A stretch of 64,000 nt of DNA, from NCBI RefSeq assembly GCF_051106095.1, contig NC_135789.1, positions 25,665,264-25,729,263 of the forward strand. Reading direction: 5' to 3'. The stretch is from Pogona vitticeps. Lineage: Eukaryota > Chordata > Lepidosauria > Squamata > Agamidae. Below, piece after piece: positions 1-11,600 of the stretch (position 1 is the first letter of the stretch; each line of letters opens with the position of its first letter). Position numbers and translations under genes: made by a program. The notes beneath the pieces were generated by a model. The model saw only the letters and a program-made list of their open reading frames with translations. It made no database searches and was not told where the DNA came from.

Positions 1-10
1 CCCTCTCCAG

Positions 11-3000
11 CAACGCCATCCTCTGCTGGAAGTTCTGCCACGTCTTCCACAAGCTGCTCCGTGACGGACACCCGAATGTAAGGCCCATCCCCCTCCCTCC
101 TCAAACCCTAGATGTTTTCTCTTGTCTTCGGTCCTCCTCCTGCGCAGATAACTGGAAGGAACGTCGCTTCCCTTCTCCCGGCACATCTTCCGGCCTGGCT
201 TAGCAATAGGACGGGTTCTGTGCCAAATGGAGCCAGAGGCAGACCGCACTGACGTGGCTGAATGTGGCTGGGGCCATCTTGCAGAGGGGGCAGCCCCCCC
301 TTTTTCCTTGGCAGGCTTGCGCTTGCTAGCCAGAATTTTGGACTCATGGCCCATTGGCCCCCTCTTGAGCCCTGCTGGTTCTGGACAGTGGCACAGCTGG
401 GAGAGGAGGAGGGCCCTGGAGTCTGCTGGCCGATGGTCTCAGAGATGTGGCCCCACGGAGAGGCCTGCGGTCCCCTCAGCTCCTCCCAGCTGAGCCTCTG
501 GGCCTCAGGGAGGGCTTCCATCGGGTCCTCTGGGTGGGACTTCTCCTCCATAATGGTCCTCAAGACCCGCAGCGGCTGCTGTTCCTTGAGGCCACCCTCT
601 ACCTTCTTTCGGCAGGTCCTGAAGGACTCAGTGAGATACAAGAGTGAGCTGAGCGACATGGGCCGGATGTGGGTGAGCGCCAGCGGGTCCTGGAGGAGGG
701 AGGCACGGCGGGGGGGGGGAGAAGCACCTTCCCTGCGCCCGTCCTTGGGGTGGGCTAGCCTGGGACACCCCCGCCGAGGACACGGAGGAGACTGCTGGCG
801 AGACCCTTTCCCCTCCTTCCTCCGCAGGGCCACCTGAGCGAGGGCTACGGGCAGCTGTGCAGCATCTACCTCAAACTGCTGAGAACCAAGATGGAGTTCC
901 ACACGAAGGCAAGTCACGGACGGTTCCTCTTGTCCCGTCTCAAGGGGGTTCCTTGCCACCCGGGCTTCCTCCGCAAAGCGGGAAAGGCCTGAGGGATCTC
1001 GCGGTTGGGGAGAGGACCAGAGGCAGCCCCTCCCGAGGCAGTCGGGGCGAGCGTGGGCTCCCTGGTGGACCTCTCGGGTGGGTTTCCTCTCCGAGGGAAA
1101 AAAGAGGATGTGTCGGGTGAGGCAAAGTCTGGAGGAGGTGGAACGGGGGAGCTGAGCTGCCCTCAGAGAAGCACAACGCTGCTTTAGGAGCACCGGCGTT
1201 GCTGAGGTGCTGGAAGGAAGGGCTTGCTTGCTGGGGTCCTTTTCTCTTTGAGAGGGGTGGGGTGGGCCTTTTTGGGGAGCAGAGTGGCTGCCCAGTCTTA
1301 GCGCCGCCCATGCGCTCTCTCGTCACTCTTCTGCTGAGCTCCCCTCCCAGATTTGCCTCGGGGGGGGGTGTGTCTCGTGTCTGACGGGGTTTCCGGCCGT
1401 CCCCCCATTGGTCTTGGCTGCCTCCCGCTTGCTGGGGAGCGGAGAGGGCGGCAGGTATTTATAGAATGGAATCTGGCCGCCCGGACTGGGAAGCTGGGCT
1501 TCTGCCAGGGCCCAGAGAGAGGTCGGCTGGCTGCCCCCCCATCTCCTTTTACAGCTGTGCGATGTCTGGGGGGGGTGCAATGGTGGGGGTACGCAATTCC
1601 CTCTTGTGGCTGGAAGCTGCCCGTGAGGGAGAGCAGGGGCAGCAGCCTCGGGCGGGAGAGTTGGCCCTGCCACCAGGCTGCCCCTTCCAGCCCCAGGATT
1701 CCTTTTGCCGTTTGCTTTACACTGCCTTACGTAAAGCCCACATTCCAGGAATGATTCTGTATTCTTTCTGGGCTGGGAGTTAGGATGATGGCTGTCTGGA
1801 AACACTTCTTGAATGCCTCTCGCCGCCGCCGCCCCCCCCCACCTGCCCCATTTCCAAATAGGTAGCATCTTCATTTTCAGGATGGGAGGGAGAAGCAGGG
1901 TCTCCCTCGAGCCTCCTCTTTCCCCGGGGCTGGAAGTAATGGGGTGCACTGACCCCTTTTTTCCTGGGCGGTGATCTGACCCCCTCCCCTCTTCCTCCCC
2001 TGGTCCAGAACCCCCGGTTCCCTGGGAACCTCCAGATGTCAGACCGGCAGCTGGATGAGACCGGAGAGAATGATGTGAACAACTTGTGAGTGCCAGAGAG
2101 TTGGGGAGGTGGGCTCTCCGGTGGGGGGGGGGCAAGGAGGTCCTGGCCGCCGTTTTCCCTCCTCTCGAGTTTGGGGAGTGATGGCAAGTGGGGGACCAGC
2201 TTGCCCGGCCGGGCTTTTCTTGCCCAGAGGCAGCAGATTGGGTGCAGAGGAGGTGTGGGTGGGTTGGAAGGCTGGGGGAGCGGGAAAGCAGGCATGCTTG
2301 GAGATCCCCAAACCCCTGGACGGCTGAAGGACCCCACTGCGTAGGGAGCCCTTTTGTAGCCTGCGGGGGATCCACTGAGTTAGGGGGTACCCCCTACCAA
2401 GCTGATGGCAGGCCCCTTTCTGTTGTAGACTAGCATCTTCTCTCCATTCCTTGACACTCTTTCTCATTCTCTCTCCCTCTTCCCCCCCCTCCAGTTTCCA
2501 GCTCACTGTGGAGATGTTTGATTACCTGGACTGCGAGCTGTCCCTCTTCCAGACAGGTACGTCACCCTGGGGTGCCCAGCACCGGACGCTTCCACCCAGC
2601 CTTATCCAATCATGGGTACTCAGAAGGTGCTCCCTTTGCAGGATGTTGCCACTGAGTGTGACTGGCATTCCGGGGGAGGGAGGGGCAGCAATGTGTGTGT
2701 GTGGGGGGGGTTCAGGCAGCTGCCCTTCAGTAGCTGGAGCTCCCCTCCCACCTCGAGTCCCAAGTGAACCAGGATTAGCCTGCCCCTGTTTCCTGGGCCT
2801 GCCTCCTCTTTCACACTTCGAACGGCTCACCCAGGCCAAGACAGGAGGGAGAGCCCTGGAGCAGGGTTTGTACAGTTGAGTTCAGATCAGTTGTGGGCTG
2901 AAAACAAAAACCCGAGAGCCTAAACTCGCCTGGTATCTGAGGGAAGGGGTCCTCTAGGGGTGGGGGTGATGTTTGCCATTCTAGCAAAAGAGGGCTTGAA

Positions 3001-5624
3001 GTCCCTCTGCAGGGAGGAGTCAGAATTGGGCGGAAGGAAGGAAGGGGAGGAAGGAGCTGGTGATGGGTGGAAGGAAGGAACTGATGATGAATCAAGGGAG
3101 GGAGGAGGAATGGAGGGAGGGAGGGAGCGCTTGGAGCAGGGGACGTGCCATATCCCTGGCCAGCCGACCACCCTGGGACGAAATATTTAGGGATCCCCCT
3201 CAGTGAGAGAGGGAGTACAGTGGGGGCTCTTTGGCCCTGGTGGGGCTTGAGAGATTTCACTTTGAAGAATAAGAGTTCGGAGGGGCTGGGAGGCCACCAC
3301 CACCACCAGGGAAGGGTCATCAGCCCCGCGGTACCCCTTATCCCCAGCAGGCAGTGATCCCCTTTGGGACAAATCCAGGACAGACGCCCTCTTTTTTTCC
3401 TCCCATGGGGGTTCTCCTCCAGTGTTCGGCTCTTTGGACATGTCTCGCTCGGTGTCGGTCACTGCGGCCGGGCAGTGCCGCTTGGCCCCCTTGATCCAAG
3501 TCATTCTTGACTGCAGCCACCTCTACGACTACACCGTGAAGCTGCTCTTCAAGCTCCACTCTTGTGAGTACGAGGCTGCCCACCGGTCCCCGTCGCGGCC
3601 GGGACATCCCTGGGTCTAAGCGGGGCCAGGACGTGGCCTGCTCTCTCGTTTTCCTCTGCAAGGTCGTACTCTGAATGGCTGAAGGTTAAGGAGGTCCTCA
3701 GCCCTGTTTAATAGCGTCAAGAGCAGTTGTCATATTCCATACATTCAGCCTTCCCTTTACAGTGTGAGCCTTCTCACGCTCAACCGTGATCCTCTCACTC
3801 GATACACAATCTCATAGTAGGCAGTGGTTCCTCCCGAGCATGCGCAGAATAGAATAGAATCCCTTTGCTGGCCATCACACTGAACCAGCTCCAGAGCCTG
3901 GGCTTAAGACACTGGGGCTTCTGAAAGTCTGCCATGGCTTTGTGCCGTTGGGCACAAGCGGAGGTGCTGGCAAGTGCACCCCATGCCTTAGAGCAATAGC
4001 CGGAATCTTGGCCCGTTTTCTTGCCTGTTCTGCCCTCAGGCATGGTGGGTGGAGGCCTGCCAGCCGGCCTTCTCTGCTCATCCTTTCCCCGGCCTCTCTT
4101 CTCCAGGCCTCCCAGCGGACACACTCCAAGGTCACAGGGATCGCTTCCTGGAGCAGTTCAAGAAGTAAGTCTCAGATCTGGGAAGAGAAGGATTGCCTGC
4201 CTCGGGGGGTGCCTGCCTGGGCTTCCTTTCCCCCTGGAGAACGTGGGGAGGGGGCTTAGCCAGGCCATCTACCTTTATGGTCAGTTGGCCATTCATTTAC
4301 TCCTGTGACAAGTCCCCATTTTCATCCAGCCTGGCTGCCTGAGCCATCTTCCATCCTCTTTTCTGGGCACCTGCTTTTTCTCTTCTGCTCCCCTCTTCTG
4401 CTCCCCCCCCCCAGCTCTTTTCCTTCTCTCTGCTTCCCTCTTACTCTTCCCTGGTGGCCTTTTCCTCCCCTCAAGTCTCCTCCCTGCAATTGACCAGGCA
4501 GAGAGGCATCTCTCTGTCCCTCATTCTTTCATTCATTTTGCTTTTTGAAGACTTTGGGATCCCTGCAGAGGGTGGCATGGAGAGATCCCTTCGCCCAGTG
4601 ATTCCCAAATGTGGTTAACCCAGGTGTTCTTGGACTGCAGCTCCCAGAAACCCTGGCCAGCACAGCAAGTGGTGAAGGCTTCTGGGAGAGGCAGTCCATG
4701 AACACCTAAGTTACCCCCAGGTTGAGAAACACGGCCTGTGCCCATTCCGCACTTCTCTCTTCTCCCCACGGTCTCTCTCCCCTTTCATTTACTCCTTCAG
4801 CATTTTTCTGTTCTCTGGTGGCACTTTCTCTCTCTCAGAAGACTTTGAAGAGTTTGTGGGCGGGGATGGGGGTCTTACAGAGGAAGGTAGCGCCTAGTGC
4901 TGCCGAGAGCCCCTGGGAAGAGAAAGGAATCTGCCCAGCTTGTCCTCCTCAGCTTTGTCTTCCCTTGCTGGGGAGAGTGTGGCACCTAGTGGCTGAAGGT
5001 GGCATGGCACATCAATGCCAAAGTTAATTGGTTAATCTGATGGCCTGGCTAAATCAGTTGGCCACTGAGAAGCCCCTGACTCTGGCTCCCAAAACCGGAA
5101 TCTATAGACCACCTTCCCTTCCTATGGGATGGTGCCCCATCACCTTTTAAAGCCACCTAACGTGTGTTGTGGCTGTGGGTTCCATAGTTGAACTGTGTAT
5201 CGCCTAAGAGTTTGGTCCTCAGTTTGGGCAGTCCTGTCTCCTGCCAATCAGTTATATTGGCTAATCTCAGGTTTCAGGATCAAGTCCAATTTGAATGGGA
5301 TTCTGTCCACTTTCATTCTGTTCCCTTCGCTTCTCCCCATGCACCCTCCTTCCCTGTCCCAAAGGATCAAGTCTTGGCTTAATGCGAAATACAGATGATG
5401 CTTCATCTCTAGCCATTCTGGCTTGGTGAGGGACGAGGGTCCTGTTGCAGGACCAGCCTGGATCTAGACCACTGGTTCCCTTGACTTGACTCTCGGCAGG
5501 CCTCCATCTTTCATGTTTGACTGTGGCCTTTGCCTTCATCCCTTGCAGGCTGAAGGACCTTTTCTATCGCTCCAGCAACCTGCAGTATTTCAAGCGGCTG
5601 ATCCAGATCCCACAACTGCCCGAG
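11..5624 (+). other. HIP1: HIP1 ANTH-domain exons
   Basis: The first eight exons in the window encode the remainder of the AP180 N-terminal homology (ANTH) domain. This domain binds phosphoinositides and brings HIP1 to forming clathrin-coated pits. Visible conserved stretches are the CWKFCHVFHKLLRDGHPN helix at 11-77, the segment ending LLRTKMEFHTK at 828-908 and SLDMSRSVSVTAAGQCRLAP at 3423 onward. The domain start, with its basic lipid-binding patch, lies outside the window. The introns here (for example 909-2008 and 4165-5548) hold only pyrimidine-rich and simple sequence plus one MITE. Confidence 0.9.
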
Positions 5625-8600
5625 GTAAGGCCTCAAAGCCACTTTCCGTCTCCCGGTTCTCTGTGCAGTCCCTCTTGGGGGCTGAAGAGAAGTGGCTGGA
5701 TCTGTCTCGAGAAAGCCAGGCAGGGGGAAGGTCTGTCCTCCACGCTGTGGCTCTGAGCTACCCCCCCTTCCCCTTTTGTCTGTCAGAATCCCCCCAACTT
5801 CCTAAGGGCCTCTGCCCTTTCGGAGCACATCAGCCCCGTGGTGGTCATCCCGGTGGAAGCCTCGTCCCCCGACAGTGAGCCCATCATGGACCTGGTAGAG
5901 ATGGAAACGTCTTCGCAGCAGGTGGGTCAGAGGCTGAGGGTCTGGACCTTTCCACCTTGTCCGCAAAACCTAAGACTTGTCTGTTTTGCACTGGGATGTC
6001 GGAGGACTGGTGGGCTTCCAGAACTCCCAGCCACCAGTACAAGGCATGTCACACTAAAAGGATGTCTTCCCTATGGGCTACCTTGTATAGAGAAGTTGGT
6101 GGGACAGAATGAGAGAGAGAGAGAGAGGCTAGAAGCAAGTCACCTCTCTTGGACTGTGTTGGCTCCTTCCCAGGAAGTCTCTCAAGGGCCACCACCGAGA
6201 GAGCCCTGCTCTCCAAGATAAGAAGCAGTGAATCACACCAGCCTTCCTGGCAGCTGAGGAGGAGGAGGGAGGCCATATGTGTGTGCGTGTGCGTGTGCGT
6301 GTGTTAGGGGTTGCGCGGGACCCCCTTTCCCCTGGGGCGGAGCTGACCACCTCTGCTTCCCTTTCCAGAGTCTCTTTGACAACAAATTTGACGACATCTT
6401 TGGCAGCTCCTTCAGCAGTGACCCGTTCAACTTTAACAGCCAGAATGGGATGGCCAGAGATGACAAGTGAGTGTGTTTCTCTCTGCGGCACGCCCTGCGT
6501 GCACACTGCTCAAGAGCAGGACGTGGCTCCCTAAGCGCAGAGGGCAGGAGCCCCAGACGTTCTGCTTCTGTCGCCCCCCCAGGCCCTTGAATGGCTTGGG
6601 GATAGCTTGGGCTCTTTCTTCACAAGGGGGTTGCTGTGGGTGGTTGGGGGTGGGGGCTTCCATCCTCAGCATGGCCTGCCTGAGTCTGGTCCACCTCTTG
6701 GCTTTGCTAAAAGCATGGAGGAGGCAGAGGAGCAACGTCTCAGGAAGCTAGAAGGACATTCTGTGGTCTCCTTGTTCTCTCTGGCTGGTTGGTCTCTCTC
6801 TCTCTCATTCTTTCCTTCTTCCCTGGATGGGGAAGCCTGGACTCAAGGGGCGATCTTGTTCTGGGGAGGGCTGCACCACCCTTTTGCTCCTGATATCCTT
6901 AGGTACCCCTTCCCACCTTCTAGTCTCTCTGGATCCCTTTGGTGGACTACCTTCCTTCCTCCAAGAAAGGAGGGCAGGTGGCATACGGAGAGCCTCCCCA
7001 GTCCTGCTGCCAGGAGAGAGGTGGTCTGATTGCCCACTCCCCGAAGATCCTCTTCTCCGGTGCCCACCTTGGCAGTTACATACGGCCAAGGCTTTCAGGA
7101 GTCACCTTGAAGTGACCTTGCCTGTGCCAGGAGTGGTGCTGGCCAAGGAATGGCAAGGAAGGTTTCATCCCAGGGGTTGTCAGGTGAGACACGTGAGGTC
7201 AGAGGGGCTCCAGGTAATGTGTGTGCCTGTTTTCCCACCCCACCCCCCACCCTGCTCTTCCTCCTTCCAGGGACCGGCTCATTGAGCAGCTGCACCGGGA
7301 GCTCAGCAGCCTGCAGGAGGAGCTGCAGAATTTCAAGGCGGAGGTGATTGCAAAGCCCTTCCCGCTCCTGGGGTGCCTTTTTGGAGGGACGGGAAGCCGA
7401 GGCCTTCCCTGGTGCCTCCAGGCCCCCCCCCGAGCCGCTGTCCCAGAGACCCGTGGCGGTAGGGGGAAAGCAAAGCCCACCTGAAGGTGCAGTGGGGGGG
7501 GGACTGGCTGCCCGAATTCGCAGCCTTGTTTAGAGTTCTTTGTGGACTGAAAAAGAACAACCCCCCCCCTTCGTGGGGCTGTCACGACAGCGAGAAAGAG
7601 TGCGGGTTCCCCCTAGTTGCCTGCCAAGCCCCTCCCTCTCCCAGCTCTGCCTCTTTCTCTGTGTTCCCCTACACCCCCCCCCCAGTTCAGTGGGACCTCC
7701 ACCATCCGGGAAATTTCTCTGGAGCAGGCTGCTAGGCAGGCAGCAGGCAGGCAGCTGGGGGGAGGGGGTGGGCGGGACTCCTTCCAAGAACATCGTGGAA
7801 GCCAGATAACAAATGCATGCATGCTTGTGCTAGCGTGTGATCTTTTTTTCCTACACACACACACACACACAGACTCCAGCTGCGCTCCACCTATCACACT
7901 GCCATGCGGTACCATTTTTTCCACACCGTAGCTGTGGCCTCCCCCCCCCAAAACCAGGGCCCTGGTCACCTGCTATTTCTGGGGGTGCCCGTGGTCCTGC
8001 TGCATGTGGCCAGAGCTGCTGCTTCTGACCTGATGAGGCTGGGCCCTGCCCACTTGGCCTCTTCCGTTGTGAACACATTCTCCCCCCCTGCTTTCCCCCC
8101 CCCCCGGCAGAGCCATCGCCTGGTGGTGCAGCTGAAGGGGCGCATCAGCGAGCTGGAAGCCGAGCTGGCCGAGCAGCAGCACCTGAAGCAGCAGGCGCTG
8201 GACGAGAGCGACTTTCTGCGGACGGAGCTGGATGACTTGAAGAGGCGCCACGAGGACACGGAGAAGGCCCAGCGCACCTTGACCGAGATAGAGAGTGAGT
8301 GTGTGGACGCGTGTGTGTGGCCGTGAGTGCAAAAGGGCAGGGCTTCTCCTCCTGGTCTTTTGCCCTGAGACGCGAAATCCCTTGTAGAGTCACTTTCTCT
8401 ACCCCACAGAGTGCGTTGACCCCCGGAGATGGGGAGGAGATGATTCGGGGTTGGGGGGGGAGAAGGGCAAGTGGATGTGCCGGACAATACCCCCACAGCC
8501 TGGTGGGGTTGGTGGGAGGGGAGGAGAGAGGACCCTTTTCTCGATCTTCCCCCATTGCTGGTGGGGCTGGATTTGCCCCTTTGGGACACGGTGCCCCTAC

Positions 8601-11600
8601 GTGTGCTTGGCCCTCTTCAGCCACTGCCCTTCTGTTTCCAGGAAAAGCACAAGCCACAGAGCAGCGTTACACAAAGCTGAAAGAGAAGTACAGCGAGCTG
8701 GTCCGGAACCACGCAGACCTTCTGCGCAAGGTATGGGGGGGCTGCCACAGGCCCTCTCCTCCCCTTCCCGGGAGAGCTCTGCCCACCTTGCCCCTCCCAC
8801 CCCTCATTCCTTTCCTAAACCTTCCTGGGTTTGCCCCCCCCCAGAATGCTGAAGTGACCAAGCAGGTGACGGTGGCCCGGCAAGTCCAGGGAGATGCCGA
8901 GCGGGACCAGAAGGAGCTGAAGGATTCCTTGCACCGCTTGACGGAGCAGGCCCAGCGGAAGGTGAGCCTGGCCAGGCAGGGAGGAGGGAACGACTGGCAA
9001 GGTGGGGGGGGGCAAGAGCTTTTGCCAATGTTCCGGGGTGCTGTCGGTTCCCTTGCAGAACCAGGAGCAGACAGAAGTCCTGGAGTCCTTGAGGAGGGAG
9101 CTTCTGGCCAGCAAGCAGGAACTTCAGACCCTGCGAAGCACAGTGGAGTCTAGTGCTCAGGTTCGTGGGTGGGTGCCCAGGGACTCCCCTGCAGGGCCCG
9201 CTCTGGGTGGTGGGGTGGCCGTACCCTTCACTGTGACCAGCACCAGAAACGGGAGCCAGGCAGGGAAAGGAGGCGTATGTGGGGGCAAAAGTCACGACCG
9301 GCGGGACCCATGAGATTGTGTGTGTCGGGGTGTGTGTGTGTGTCTCTGCTTTCCTGGGGAATTATTCTCCTTTTGGAGAGAAGCAGAGAGGGAACCCTCA
9401 TCTTGTCTCCCTCCCCCCCCCCCCGGACACATCTCGCCATCTAGTTGGAAGCCGAACACGGCGCCCTTCTGGCCAGTCTGCAGCAGGAGAAGGCCACCCT
9501 CGCCGAGACCTTAGTCCAGCGCGACCAGCAGGTGGTGGCCTTGCAGGTGGAAGTCCAGCAGCTCAAGGTGGAGCTTGAGAGCGCCGCTGAGAGCAGCCGT
9601 CAGGTGGCGCAGGAGCTGCAGAGCCATCTAGGAGAGAAGGTAGTCTCTGCTCAGGGGCTGGGGGGGGGGGGCTGCCTGGCTGGCTAGCTGGTCAGGGAGA
9701 GGTGTCTGGGCGACCCATTGCTGCCTCCTTGTGGGAAGGGGTAGACGCCCAGAGTCTGGCCGGCTCCCTTGGATCGGGACCCTTCTCACTCAGCCAGGGG
9801 TTCTGGTCCAGGCATATCTTGGCTGCGGAGGAGCAGAAGGCTGCCGGTCATGTCCAACGGGGGCCGCACAGGTTCTGATGACAGCAGGGGGGCGGTGATG
9901 GGTGGCGCGGGAGGCACCTCCTTGAACGGCAGCCTCCCCAGAGTGGCTCAAGTCACGATCCGTTTCTCTCTCCCTCTCTTCAGGACGGCACGATTCAGGA
10001 CCTCCGGCAGCAGCAGCTGGACAAGTCCTTGGCCCTCCTGCGCTGTGCCGTGGGGCAGGCTGAGCACATGGTGCAGGATGCCGTCCAGCGGCTGGAGGAC
10101 CCCACCCACGTCGGCTGCACGAGTTCGGCAGGTCAGCCGGCTGCCCCGGGTCTGTCCCCTTCTCTGCTCCTCAGAGGTCATCCAGAGAGTCAGAGGTCAA
10201 GGGGCTGGTGTTTCTCAGTAGACGACACCCACCCTTTCAGGCAGACCATGGAGGAGGTGCCCCTTGGCCCTTTTTTTATGCCATCTGCTATTAGACACGA
10301 CAGACGTCTCCCACCTGGAGGATTCTCGGTTCTGCCTGAAAAGGTCATGGTACAATCCCATATTCCCAACGCCTCTTCTCCACAGAGTGTGTGTCCCTCA
10401 TTCCCCTTTCATTCCATAGCCTCTGAAAGCAGGCTTTGAGAAGTGGCTTCATTAAAACGTCCACTGTCATTTCAGTAGTAGGGCAATAAACCATATTAAT
10501 TCCACTTTATCAGTTCAGTCGTTAGGCGATATATAGCATCAATAGGTTTAGCGCCTAGACATTTGGTACTTGTTACATAAACTGGTCCTTGATGCAGTTA
10601 ATACTTGCATCACATTCTTGAAATGAGAAGGGAACCAACAGAAGATTCTGGTAGCCCAGAGTCACATAGGGACTGGTGCCACTGGGCCAGCATCAGCCTC
10701 TCCCCCCCAGCTGTCCTTTACTCCCCTGCGGGTGGAAACCCTGTCAAGTGGCTTCAGAGAGAAGAGATTCCAGGGTTTGTCAAGATTCTGGGGTAGAGGG
10801 TCTGAAATTTCAGTGGCAAAGAAGCGCCCGTGAGGATCCTGGGCAGCCACGATGGTGCCCTTCGTCTTGCCCTTCCCGGGAGGGCCTCCCTGACGCAGAC
10901 CCCCTCCCTCTCTTTTGCATTCTGCCCAGATTACCTCCTGTCCAGGACACAGGCCGCTTCGGAGTGCACGGAGCAGCTGCAGGAGGCGTGCAGGCACTTC
11001 CTCTCCGACCAGTCAGGTGATGAGATGTTCTGGCTGGAGTGGCGTTTCCGGGGAGCCACCCACAAGGTGCCACGCCGAGCATGGCTGTGAAAGGCGCCCG
11101 AGGCCTTCCACCCACGGCAGTTCGGCCCCTTTTGCCTCCCAGCCCCGCTGTCCAGGGAGCTCAAAGCCGGTGGCTGGGGGTGGGGTGAGGGTAGAGACCC
11201 ACCGCGCCGGGTGGTTTCTAGCCACAGCATGCTGGCCTGGTGCTTCCCACAAGGGCCACGGTGGGTCCAGCGCCTGCAGAACCTCGAGCGCTGTCTTTTT
11301 TTGTCCCTAGATGTGAGCGGCCTTCTGTCCTGCGTGGGTCTCTTTGCCCACCTGGTGGGCGACGCTATCGTGCAAGCAAGCGCCACCTCGCACACGGCCC
11401 CCATGGAGTCTGCCGACCGTGAGTGTGGTCTCCGGAGAAGGGGAAGGAGGCAATGGCGCCGGTCTGGGTGGGTCGTGGGTCTGAGCTTCATTTCTCTCTG
11501 TCTCCCACCTCTTCCCAGGGCTCCTGGAGGCTGGGAGGCAGTGTGGGACCGAGGCCCTCAGCTACCTGGGGGCTCTGAAGGACAAGGCCTCCTTAGAAGG

